From Arenicola marina (taxonomy: Eukaryota; Annelida; Polychaeta; Arenicolidae), in contig OZ025252.1 in NCBI GenBank assembly GCA_964019135.1, forward strand, positions 43,870,959 to 43,934,958: a stretch of DNA of 64,000 nt, given 5' to 3'. The notes beneath the pieces are model-generated. The model had not been told where the DNA came from, did no database searches, and was given only the letters and a program-made list of their open reading frames with translations. Shown piece by piece: positions 23,734 to 34,720 of this stretch. The translations under genes were made by a program, and so were the position numbers. Every line of letters begins with the position of its first letter. Within the stretch, counting starts at the first letter, position 1.

Positions 23734-25977
23734 CTAAAAATAAAAAATTGTAAATGTAACTGGCAATTTAATTCAGAACAATGCTATTTAAGTCATTTCA
23801 ATGAATTTCAGGTCAAAGTCAACAACTTTGTTGAAGTACCGGTGGTATTTGATAATGTACCCAATACAGTGGTCTCTGCATAATATAACTTCAAGTCTGC
23901 CAGCCTGAAAAGCCTCTGTAATGAAGGGAGTGATATCATGAAGGGAGCATAAAGTATGATTACACTCAAATTTATATGCGCTAAATCAGCCAAACATCAG
24001 TTTGTTGAGCTTATATACTGTTTTCCAAAGCCTGATGGTCTTAGATTGCTGAGCATCAGCATTCCTAATTTATGCTGCAAATAATCATACAACATTTCAG
24101 ACAATGTTAAGCAGTTATTAGTCAAGGATCGAGACAGATTTAACATGAGCATGATGAATGCTGTATGTAAATGATTATACAACTAAATACATCTATTCAT
24201 GTTCTTGATATTCAATCTCATGAGAAGATAACCACACTTTTAAGTCTTTAATTTATCAAGTTGTTTTATCAGATGATGAATCTTTATTGCATAAAGTAGA
24301 CTATTACTATATATAAATTATAATATAATATAAATGGCTTTGCTTCATTCAGTTAAACTTTCCTCAGTGTGACCAAATTATAATCTGAACCATATTATTG
24401 ATATATATAAACTCATTGACTAGGCTACCTACCAGTACTCACTTTAAGAGATAGGGTCTTTTCTTATGCTGTATATGAAACTTGTTAATTGGATATATAC
24501 ATGCAGGTCCCAAGTTATATTAGCTGGACTTAAACCTCATGGGACTTTGCAATCGGAGGAATGGGGTTCGGGCCTGTATTTTATGGAGGGTGATGTATAT
24601 GATTAACCATTAATATTTGCCAGTAGCTTGGGTTTATGCCGGGACAAGATTTGAGCAGTGTCATGGTAGCTGGATCAGCACAAAAAGCATCTGGATGTGT
24701 GGTAAAAATCTTTAATATTTACTTTGGATACATCAGATCGTCCTGAAAATGGAGTATCATAGCATTGAATAGGTACCATATACATACCAGCTTTTAACAT
24801 CGCCCCATTGTAAATCGGCCAGTACATCAGTGAATTACCCTTGCCTCACTTATCGTTCTTGCAACAGTTGTCACGACAGTTGTTGTGACTCGCCATAATT
24901 ACTGGATCAGACGTCAGATAGGTCACTGACACCACAGGCGCTGCAGATCGACTGACACAGGCTGGAGGGGGGGCCTACATAGGCGGTGCGCGAATCCCCC
25001 CCCCCCACCCCCGGCCTGTGTCAGTCGATCTGCGGCGCCTCTGACTGACACTGACAGACAGTCACAGAGCGAAAGCCGAGCCGAGAAATTGATGAAATAA
25101 AGTAACAACACCTGGCACTTTTTTTCATTATTTGACGCAGGAAACCAGGTATAAGAAACCTATTTTTAATCACAATGTTAACCTGCATACTTAACCATTC
25201 ACAAGAAACTATGAAACGTGAAGTATTATGCATATGCCTAACGGCAAGAGTCACACGTACCGATATCACACCCGTCCCATTCCAACTTCAAACCTGAACT
25301 GATGGAGGATGTCGGAAAACACCTTCGCACTCAGATGTAACCCGCCATCTGATTGGTCAATCTTGAAATGGTGTCAGAAGACCAATAACGATTATGATTG
25401 TCGATATAGACTCTGGAAATCATCAGAAATTATGTCACAGACTGTTCTTGCGCCTCTATGATGACACCGTGAAACTTCAAACTAAAATTGGCGACACTGG
25501 GGATACGTAAGTTCAAGTCACTGAAACTTGCTCCGCCAATGATGTTACATGTTACATATGAAAGGAGGGGAGATTCCACGCATATGACGTCATATCGGGC
25601 ATCCCTTTTGTCAAGAGGATTTCTCAAGTGGGCGATCCCGTGAACTCTTTACCGGCATCGATATGCAACATCGGCAACTTAACACCACTTGACATAAATA
25701 AGCTAGATGAACTTTGAGCACGGTAGCTTGAAAGTAGACTTGTAGCAAATTGATTGGTGCATGCGTAGTCCCATATGAGACAGTTGTTGCTACACACAAC
25801 AGTTGTTTCCCAACAACGCCACATGGGGCTAGTGCATGCGATGCACAGTGTGTGGCGAAGATAGTAAGATAAAAAGTTGTATTTATTATTATGAGATAAA
25901 AAGTGGCAATTGTCTTGATACGAGAGCATTGAAAACTACATAGATTGGTTTATTCAAGAAGATTGAATGGTTTCAAC
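23734..25977. other. Divergent promoter region between MAPKBP1/WDR62 homologue and SRR-like gene
   Basis: AT-rich to 24,850, then a 2 x 45-bp inverted repeat (about 24,917-24,963 and 25,013-25,060, sharing CTGACACAGGC and AGATCGACTGACACAGG-type blocks) around a C-run. Then comes the probable promoter zone with a palindromic CRE, TGACGTCA, at 25,585-25,592. No coding exon was recognised. Confidence 0.5.
24917..25060. repeat. Inverted repeat (hairpin), arms about 45 bp
   Basis: The left arm with GCGCTGCAGATCGACTGACAC is matched in reverse complement by GTGTCAGTCGATCTGCGGCGCC on the right; about 50 bp of C/G-run sequence lies between. It may be a small foldback or MITE in the 5' region of the minus-strand gene. 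Related CAGTGTCAGTGACTGAG blocks occur at 32,560 and 33,065. Confidence 0.7.
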
Positions 25978-28928
25978 ATGTCATTTGAAGAAATTCTGAA
26001 GGCTCAGCAGAGGATATGCAAATATATACATAAAACACCTATTTGCACATCTTCTACCATTGACAACATAGTTGGGAGGAAGGTTTTCTTCAAATGTGAA
26101 AATTTCCAAAAGACTGGCTCTTTTAAGGCAAGGGGTGCCTTAAATGCGGTAAGTGTATAATAATACAATTTGATCAATTAGCAATCACTCTTCACTTTTG
26201 ATCAGAGGCAATATGATATAATTTGTATCACTGTTTTCCTTATAGTAATTTGAGGGCCAGCGAGAGGCTAGCTTTTCGACACGGCGATTTTCAAAATCGA
26301 CAACGCGACATTGGGGTGTCTTAGAATCGACTTGCGACCTAAGACTTAGCGACACGCGACATGGAACTTTTCTTAAAATCGACATGCGACATGGACCTTT
26401 TTTTAAAATCGACACACGACATATGGACCTTTTCTTAAAATTGACACGCGACATGGACCTTTTCTTAAAATCGACACGCGACATGGCTACCCCCCCTCAG
26501 GGGCCCTAATTTGTTCTATGACATAACAGTAACAGATGTTTCAATACACTTAGTCATTTAATTTACATACTAGTCTTTCTGTTCCAGGTGTTAAAGCTTC
26601 GTGAGAGTGGTTCAAATGTAACAGGAGTTGTAAGTATATTTTATACTATTTCGCATAGAGGCCCCTTGTTATTAGGGCAAAAATGTGCAACCTCACTGCA
26701 CTCTATGGCATCCCTGCTAGTTAGTGTTTTGAAGTACTCATCCCAACCAAATTCGACCCCAACAATTCAAAATGTCTACATAGGCAACATGCTTTGACCT
26801 TTCTTATGGAGCATAATACATAATTACATTTTTATAAGTTGTCCATGTAGGATAACTATTCTTTCAGAAGTTGATCATCAATATTTTGTTTTCTGCACAA
26901 AAGGTTACACACAGCAGTGGAAATCATGGACAAGCTCTAGCTTGGGCTGCAAGAACTGCAGGGTTTAAATGTTCAGTTGTGGTTCCAAACAACGCTCCAT
27001 CCGTGAAAACCAATGCTATCAGAGATTATGGTGCAGAATTGGTTTCATGTAACCCAACACCTAAAGATAGGTAGGACTTAACTCATATCATTATGTACAA
27101 TTGTTGTTTTGGTGACAGATGATACCGACATTACATGAAAACCTTTTAAACATTTAATGATGTGAAATACTACATACTGGTAGTGCTTGTTATAGTTGTT
27201 ACAAAAAACATTAAAAGGCATATTCTTATGCCTAAAGCATGCTCTTAATAATGCAAGCAACCATAGGCCGTATTGAGTGTGTAATATATTAATTAATCTG
27301 GTTTAATCTTTTCATCTTGATGTAGGGAAGAGACATGTCAGTGGGTGGCCATGGAACAGGGTAAAACCATCATCCCTCCCTTTGATCATGTGGATATAAT
27401 TGCTGGACAGGTAATATCCCACTCGTGTATATTCTACATAGAATAATGAGCGATAATTATAAATTGCCCTTATGTGGTAGATGTTGTCATGCAACTGAAG
27501 ACCAGAGTAACAATGTAATGGAGAGCGGTCCATTCCACAGCAATGCACGAATTTGGAAACGCGCATAACGGCTAGATCTTGTGTACAAGCCCAGTTGCAG
27601 TATTTGAAAGGGATTATGATATGGACTGTGACATCAAGGGCACTATCGCGGTGGAGTTCCTGGAGCAGTGTCCCTCCCTGGACGCCATTCTAGTGCCAAT
27701 CAGCGGAGGTGGAATGACATCAGGCATCGCAATAGCAACCAAACACATCAGTCCCAAGACAAAGGTGTTTGCTGTGGAGCCCAAGGGGAAAGATCTGGAG
27801 AGAAGTCTCGTGGCAGGTGGTCAAATGTCGATATCGCTCTTGAGATTAATAAATCACACAGAACTATGCTTGATGCTAAAAGCGAAAGTATTTAACAAAT
27901 ATTGGAAACATACTATTAGAAGATATGTAATAGGAGGCATTTTCGCAGAATATATCAGTTTCTCGGTCCATTTATGCATTTATCGTTCATTAGACGAGAG
28001 AAGAACCCACACAGTAAGTCTTGTAGGAATGCATAATGACAACTAATGAATTACAATAACGAGCGTTACATGGCAATGCTGTCTATTTTCTCGCATGCAG
28101 TGATTTCATTGTTTCGTTTGGACTCAGGGAAACCATTGTGGCCAGACCCCCCAAGGTTTGTGGAAACCATAGCGGACGGGATTAGGTTCCAACAAGTGGG
28201 CAAGCTGACGTTTCCCATACTCTGCCAGCATGCCGAGAAAGAAGTCTTCACTGTGGTGAGTTACAACATGCATTGTACGCCTGGATACGAAGACTTGGTA
28301 GAAATTCATCTGTACAGCAGGACTATTGCATTGTGCATTCTTCGCTAACTGCCGTTCTCATCCACCATTGAGCGAAGACATGTTTTTGGTACATGAGAGA
28401 AATTGTGTTTTATCTTCCTTAGACAGACGACGAGATGATCGAAGCAATGAAACTGGTTTTCCAGCGCATGAAGGTATGAAGAAACCAGCGAACACATAAT
28501 GGCGTTAAGTGAAATGGTTGTATTTATCAACGATATATTTATACAATATATAACATCGAATACAGACTTTCAATACAAAATCTCCACTGACGAATGGTTG
28601 TTGCTATATGAGTCACGATAGTGACCGTTGACGAATTATCGGAATTAAGTACCGAAAAGCAACACAAATACAACTACCTTCATTGGTTTAAATGACCTTA
28701 CACAGGTGCCAGGTTTTTATGTGGATATCTGTGTGTGTACAGCACATAATGCAGAGTCGGTCTATCGTGGGGTTTCCGCTCCTTCAGTTGGTGATCGAGG
28801 CCAGCTCGGCGGCTGGAGTCGCGGCGGTTTTGTCCGATCGCCTCAAATCCATGGACTCCAAGCTACAGAATATCGGAGTGGTGCTCTGCGGTGGCAACAC
28901 GGACATTGGAAAACTGCCCTGGAACTAA
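25978..28928 (+). CDS. SRR: Serine racemase / serine-threonine dehydratase-like PLP enzyme, 8 exons, 320 aa
   Basis: Exons: 25,978-26,148; 26,588-26,629; 26,904-27,070; 27,326-27,410; 27,639-27,816; 28,128-28,255; 28,423-28,473; 28,788-28,928 (TAA). Total 963 nt, all GT-AG, phases consistent; human SRR is 340 aa. Fold-type II PLP enzyme that racemises or deaminates L-serine in the cytosol. Seen: KTGSFKARGALNA with Schiff-base Lys50; THSSGNHGQAL (Ser76 aligns with human racemisation base Ser84); IAGQGTIAVEFL; a glycine loop PISGGGM (176-181); ETIADGIR; LCGGNTD near the C-terminus. Oddities: SGGGM instead of GGGGM, PPFDH (144-148) instead of the human PNQEP loop as in bacterial threonine dehydratases, Cys308 where human SRR has Ser313, and EPKGKDL where human has the Mg site E-x3-A-x-D. 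Dehydratase activity is therefore as likely as racemase. ATG 25,978 is the first in frame; a polyadenylation signal AATAAA lies at 29,072. Confidence 0.93.
26240..26510. repeat. GTCG-rich repeat in SRR-like intron 1
   Basis: About four imperfect 30-31 bp units of the type ACATGGACCTTTTCTTAAAA/TCGACACGCG at 26,358-26,485, flanked by more irregular TCGACA-rich sequence. The edges TAATTTGAGGGCC (26,248) and GGGGCCCTAATTTG (26,500) are roughly symmetric, suggesting a mobile element. A similar TGTCG-rich style recurs at 35,909-36,120. Confidence 0.6.
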
Positions 28929-29604
28929 CAACAGCGCTGTTCTATCATTGATTATGCAAATTATATATATCTATTGGCGTATTGAAGTTGTTTACTCATC
29001 CAGATCACATACGTATCATTGGATGCAATTTATATTTTTACTTCTACCTCTTACACCAGAAAGTATATTTCAATAAATTAGTCAGAACGGAAGAAGTATT
29101 GCCTTGCTTCACGCAAAACAGAAGGAACGTTATTCTCTTGGAGGGACATTCGTATTTTGCCGCATGGAATTTCTGCAGATGAACTGTACATATCGTTTGT
29201 CTCCAGAGGTATTCTGGGCATGAACTGCGGAAGTGCATCAGTATCCGTTGTGGTAAAGTTAGTTGGAACTGTGCATCAGCTCGCCTCGCTTAATGATATA
29301 GTTTTGCCACGAACTGTTGTGAATGGGCTCCAGAAGGCTGTCTAAAGAGACACTGTTGTAATGCCGCAATCAGAGGACAAGGTACACCATGTTGCTGGGT
29401 ATCCTGGTCTGATGAAACCGGTCTTGTTTTTTGATGAACCGCAGTCACCGGACAATGTGCTCCAGAATCCCCTGTCTCACATAGTCAGTGGACAATGTGC
29501 TCCAGAATCCCCTGTCTCACATAGTCAGTGGACAATGTGCTCCAGAATCCCCTGTCTCACAAGGTCAGTGGACAATGTGCTCCAGAATCCCTTGTCTCAC
29601 AAGG
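28929..29604. other. 3' flanks of two convergent genes
   Basis: 677 bp between the stop codons of the SRR-like gene (plus) and GINS1 (minus). It contains AATAAA at 29,072-29,077 for the plus gene and, at 29,446-29,645, the array derived from the GINS1 last exon. No other gene was seen. Confidence 0.6.
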
Positions 29605-29645
29605 TCAGTGGACAATGTGCTCCAGAATACCTTGTCTCACAAGGT
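29446..29645 (-). repeat. 40-bp array copied from the last exon of GINS1, 5 copies
   Basis: Five 40-bp units with GGACAATGTGCTCCAGAAT at 29,448, 29,488, 29,528, 29,568 and 29,608 (positions approximate to 2 bases). Read on minus each unit spells the end of the GINS1 reading frame ([12 protein letters not shown] and the stop). The first unit is the real exon end (29,605-29,645) and the other four lie in the 3'UTR. Later units differ slightly (ACAGGGGATT for ACAAGGTATT). Confidence 0.92.
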
Positions 29646-32600
29646 GTTCGCATTCTGTCCGTAAAATGAAGTGCTGTTCACAAAAAAAGGAAAAAAATCA
29701 TACTACTTGATTTATCTTGAGCATGGGTTATTGTTGACATTTTCTAAGCCTTCAACCATTAGTGACACGTTTTTTTACCACCCCTAACACATCTTGGGAA
29801 TATTACACCAGTCCAGAAAGGCGCGTCAGTGCCGCGCAACTTAATATTTATGTATACACACACCCGTATTAGCCATCCATACAATAGCCGGTAAAAAAAT
29901 GCAATATGAAAATAAAACAGACAATCTTAGACCCTTGCTTTAAGAAAAACGGCACGGTACCTGGCTGTTTTTCTTCAGCAATATCACGTTGCCATCTTGT
30001 GTTTCGAATTCACCATGGTCCATTACACATCGAACCTGCCAAAACCGGTTGTAATAGTCTTGTTACCAGTCGTGAATGAAAACATAATGGCTCGTTTTAT
30101 TAGAGAAACATACATAGTGGTACGTATAAGCATATATTCATATATTGTTTTTTGAAACCTCGGTCAACATCAAAATGGATATACAGATAAAAGGATAACA
30201 CGACTAACTTTGATATCTGGCATTAGATGTTTTAATATGTTTTAATTATATTTAATATTTATATTTAATTATATATAATATTCATATTTCATTATATATA
30301 ATATTCATATTTCATTATATATAATATTCATATTTCATTATATATAATATTCATATTTCATTATATATAATATTCATATTTAATTATATATAATATTCAT
30401 ATTTAATTATATATTATCTAACAGATTAATTCATTAAACTTTACTTTCCTGGCTCAATGAAAAACACCGCTAGGGTTATACCTCTATGTAGAGAGACTTT
30501 GGCGGTTTCATGTCTTGTGTGAGATCCAGACCTCCGTGACCGCCTATCGACCTCATGTAGTTTGCCAGACATTTGTTGTACTTTATAAACCACTGCACCT
30601 GCATAAAGAAAAAATATACGTGAGCATATTATTAGCTTTACGTATGTAAAAGTTACTGTTCAAGGCAAGTATTTGCTTGGTCGAATTGTGAAGGACTCTT
30701 AGACCTGTGAATGTCATATGCCGTCAATGGCTAGGATCAAGGGCAGATTGCAGTATGTTTCCTGGAGTCATCCCCTACTCTCCTTGAAGAAGGAATTTAG
30801 ATCTTTATCATTCAAGACTATTCGCATATTGGGTGGCGAACCCTCGAAGGCCAGCACGATGGCTGAGCTGCTAGAGCTCACTCGACAAAGTCGTGCGCGC
30901 AAAGCAGGCCGAATGCAAAAATCGTTACTAATACCAAAGCATCCATAGCATTCGCCAATACTCTATTTTTTTATTTACACTGATAAAACTTGGAATATAT
31001 GTTGAAATAGGTTTCGGAAAAAGGAACGTGTCCCTTGAATGTTGTTCGTACTTCCTGTTCTGATAAGTTGTACTTAATATCAGCTGGTAGGACACTTCCA
31101 AACTCCCACCTCATCTGGCGCACGCTTTGCAGACGATTGTACCTGTGAATAAAACAAAAGCGTCATAATCGATTTGCTGGTGTACCATCATGAATCAATA
31201 TACCGGTAATACCTATGATCCAGCTGAGATCCTGTGAGTCAGTACGAAGACTGATTTTATCACCTTTAAATCGAACTCCGCTGAGCAATACCAGGTGTTT
31301 CCTCACACAGATAGCCATTATGTATGCCAGTCAAGGAATGAAGCCAAACTTTTATGACATGTGGGACTGTGCAAATCTATGTAAACTTACATTTGTCATA
31401 TTCCATGCCATGACAATACCTCAATAAAATTATATCTATTTAAAGCCATATTCACACATGGCTTCAAATTAGTACAAGTTGCAAGCTTTGTGTAATGTTC
31501 ATGTATGGCTAGGGGAGCAGTAAGCCAATTGCAGCAAATTCATGTCAATGGATATATCCTTTGTAAAAAAACTTACAAATAAGCCAGAAGACATCTCTTA
31601 TTTCTTTCCAGAGCAGCATGACGAAGCTGAATACTTGGAAATAGTCTTTGTTCACCTTCTATTGCTGAATTTCTGAAAAACACCACAATGTATGTCATCC
31701 CTTCTATCATGGAACAATAAATCAACAAAAAAAGGAAACATATTGTACATTTACATGTGTAATGATTAGGTACTAGCAGGAGTATAGTTTACAAACACAC
31801 TCTTTGGATCTGTACTTGTACTCACACATCCTTTTGATTCTGTTCAAACAATGCTCGCATTTCATCCAGCACTTGGCGCACACCATCTTCCTAAAGACAA
31901 ACAGAACTTCATTACATGTTAATATCAATATAGGTATACCTTTCATCTGACGCCTAAACTTAGAAGAAAATTGTGTGTAGTAAATGTTGCTGCATAGAAA
32001 TGGAAAGAAGGAAGTTTGCCTTGGAAGCCTTTCACTAAAAGTTACTAGCTTTTAACATATTCAACAATATTATTTACATGCTAAATTATTGACTTATCCT
32101 AACAATGACAAATGAGAGTTACAGTGGTCTGGAAGGGGGGTCCAGCGTCGAATGTCGATATTTCACGACGTTCCATGTCCATCCCTTCCAGACCCCTAGT
32201 TATGTAAATTATTAATATACAGCTATCTTCATCTACTCTAAAGGTCATTTTGAAGAATCTACACATCACAAGCAGTACATTGGTTTTAACTTCTCCCCTG
32301 ACCTATTAAAACTATGCCACCTCCCAGGCCTAATCATAATTCTATCCATCTAGTCCTCACCATCACCATGCTCACTCAAAATTGCTACTTTTTGTATATG
32401 CCAAAATGCTGTACTATTTCAATAAGCTTATATTTACTATTTTTTTTTTGACCCAATAAAATTTTCAACTTCATGAACAATTTTTAACTGACACTGAGAT
32501 ATGTTGCTGGTATGGCGGGGCATTGTCACATTTACAGTAACAGGTGACAATGAGTGGACAGTGTCAGTGACTGAGTTTGAGAGGAGCAAAAGGACTGTGC

Positions 32601-34434
32601 GGTGTAGGTGGAGGGGGCCAGGTGTGGTTGGCTTGCTGTTATCAGCTTTTTAGTTCGACATGAATGATACTGGTATCTATGTTCTTAGAGAGATCCCAGC
32701 CTGCCTGTTACAGGGCTAGGCCTAACCAATAGTTATTCCTGTAAACTTTCATATTTAACAGAATTATAGCATATCTATCAAATATAACGATGAATACTGC
32801 AATAATAATAATGTGACATATAATAAAAATAGATTATCTTTCATACCTTGCATCCTTCCCCCTTTTTCAGTACTGCCATACCATCCCTCCTCCCCCTTAC
32901 CATCTCCCCCAAACCTTAATCCAGCCATACAGGAACATTGCTCCAGTTAGGAGCAGACCATGTTTACTTAAGTGTTACACTATCCCAACCAAGGCAGTGC
33001 TGCCCTTACAACTAACAAGGCTTATGCCCGACATCATCAGTAAAAGTGAGTGTCACTGTAGGACACTCAAACTCAGTGACTGTGTCACTGATAGTATACC
33101 CAGCGCCAACGCCAGTGACTGTCACTGTCATGATCGCGGCAAATTCAAAGAAAATATGGGCTGCAACATTGTTCTCTGGCATTTATGAATTTGACTTATA
33201 AGTTCTCACACTCAGTTTGGCTGATATCTTTGTTAACATTTGAGCGAGTGCTAAAAAATTTATAGACAGGCTGCAGGACTAAGAGGCCCAACCATTTCAA
33301 TCATACTTTTCTTTATGGGCCAATCTATTCTTCCTACAATATCCAAAGTAATACTGCACATGAAAAAGCTCAATTTGACCACAAACATCAAGCATTACAC
33401 AGTCTAAAAGAAGGAGTGTGCATGCAGCAATGCCTAGCAGTAGCAATGGTTGCCATTAGATGTAATTAACACAATGGAGACAGTAGACGTCATAACAGGT
33501 GCAAGCTTCTTTTAGCTTTTCTTTTAGGCCAACATTTGTGGCCAAACCAAGCATGAACTTCATTAGTTCAAAATGAATTTGACTTTATACAGTCTAGCTG
33601 ATATTGAAAGTGTTAAAATAAGTAACCTTTTGACACTTTGCCGTAAATGTCTGACTATTTTAGGGATATTTTTAACGACAAATTTCTACTGATGTAATGT
33701 AGTGGCTTCCCTCCCCCCCAGCCTTCATGACTAAAATCAGCTGATGCAGACATCTAGACAGTGGGCGCATTTCTTTGGGCCAGGTTTGGTATCCCAACTA
33801 GGACCCACAACCCCCACAACACGTGACAGGCAACTTCCGGGTGTGCCGACAGGGATATGCCTATTCCAATGAAATACACACACTGTTCACATCCGGTACA
33901 CGTCAGGGCACTGGAACCAACTTACCACATGCGCTCAGATCTGCTGCCAGAACCCCCGAAGTAAATAAACAAAGCCCCCCTCTCAAGTTCTATCAGTAGA
34001 TCTGAGCACCTGTGCAACCTACTCTCAACACCTTTCAATCAGCCACCATCTTCTACAAAAGGTCCCATGCTGTTTTGAACAGGGCACATATTGCCATTGG
34101 CATAGCGAATCGATGCGTGTGCACCCATACCCGGGTGAAAGAAGTGTCGGTCAGTTTACCGATGCGTAATGTGCGTATTCGGGTTACCGCAGGGATATAC
34201 CGAGCTACCAAAGAAATGTGCCCGGTGTAGTGTTGAAGCTTTCAAAGCTGTTGCGGTAGTGTGACACTGTCAGTGTCACTGTCACTGACTGACACTTTGA
34301 CAGTCTTTGTCTTTGACTTTGACAGATAAGATGGGCCGTTGCGATCCGCGAAAACTTACTGTAAATGACGGTAATGCACCCGTTCTACATCTATGAAGTT
34401 CCTTTATCAGCTCCAGTGCCTTCTCCCCAAACAT
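29605..34434 (-). CDS. GINS1: GINS1 / PSF1, DNA replication GINS complex subunit, 7 exons, 195 aa
   Basis: Minus-strand coding exons (high to low): 34,434-34,360; 31,890-31,826; 31,672-31,577; 31,142-31,052; 30,598-30,482; 30,035-29,961; 29,673-29,605 (TGA). Total 588 nt, phases agree at every junction, GT-AG throughout; human GINS1 is 196 aa. PSF1 is a subunit of the GINS tetramer that joins MCM2-7 and CDC45 in the replicative helicase in the nucleus. Seen: [15 protein letters not shown] start, [40 protein letters not shown]...[28 protein letters not shown], and the C-terminal [10 protein letters not shown] that anchors the B domain. All conserved family blocks are present. The last exon is the template of the 40-bp array downstream. 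It is head-to-head with ABHD12, 2.9 kb between start codons. Confidence 0.97.
30238..30415. repeat. 23-bp AT-rich array in GINS1 intron, about 7-8 copies
   Basis: Copies of TATTTCATTATATATAATATTCA in the intron between the GINS1 exons at 30,482 and 30,035. Almost pure AT; expected to be easily melted. No coding content. Confidence 0.9.
32125..32194. mobile_element. Miniature inverted-repeat element, about 70 bp, in GINS1 intron 1
   Basis: Starts GGTCTGGAAGGGG and ends CCCTTCCAGACC, an inverted terminal repeat of about 12 bp, with TCCAGCGTCGAATGTCGAT inside. The same start, GGTCTGGAAGGGAGTGGGG then GTCCAGCGTCTCATGTCG, occurs at 35,912, and an end-like CCCCTTCCAGAC at 36,733-36,744. The family was not identified; this is a small DNA-transposon derivative or foldback. 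Confidence 0.6.
33130..33205 (+). mobile_element. Diverged end of the palindromic MITE family, in GINS1 intron 1
   Basis: ATGATCGCGGCAAATTCAAA, then GAAAATATGGGC and GGCATTTATGAATTTGACTTA, resemble the right arm of the 38,507-39,041 element (GCGATCGCGCCAAATTC, GGAAAATATGGGC, GGCATTTATGACTGACTTTA). The matching left end may be lost or diverged. Confidence 0.55.
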
Positions 34435-34720
34435 CTTTTCAAGTGATACCAGTATATTACGTAGAGTTTGACGGTTACAGATAGAAAACAGTATTATGAT
34501 TGTTCGCAAGTGTCGAATTTACCGCCAGCAATTTCAATGTCAAGGCCGAATGTCCGTTTGTATTTCCGGTGCAATTTCAAAGTGACGTCATTATGACGGT
34601 ATTGACGTCCTTGACCGCTGGATGTAAACACAAAACTCCACGTGGTGGACACATGGGCACTTAACATAAATCCAAGCATTACCTAAACCTTACTGCTACA
34701 GTGTCCACGTGAACGTGAGT
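34435..34720 (-). promoter_or_regulatory. Putative GINS1 promoter with CRE palindrome
   Basis: Immediately upstream of the GINS1 start codon there is an ETS-like TTTCCGG, a palindromic cAMP-response element TGACGTCA at 34,583-34,590 with a second half TTGACGTCC close by, and CACGTGG E-box-type motifs near 34,638 and 34,705. Motif content only; no transcription start can be shown from the sequence. Confidence 0.4.

Noticed and set aside
25945-25977. Eleven-codon N-terminal extension of the SRR-like protein
   Set aside because: It would start with TTG; the first ATG in frame is 25,978 and matches the family start.
29961-30035. GINS1 ending at this exon with an intronic stop
   Set aside because: The next exon at 29,605-29,673 fits in phase and gives the conserved C-terminus, so the gene is complete.
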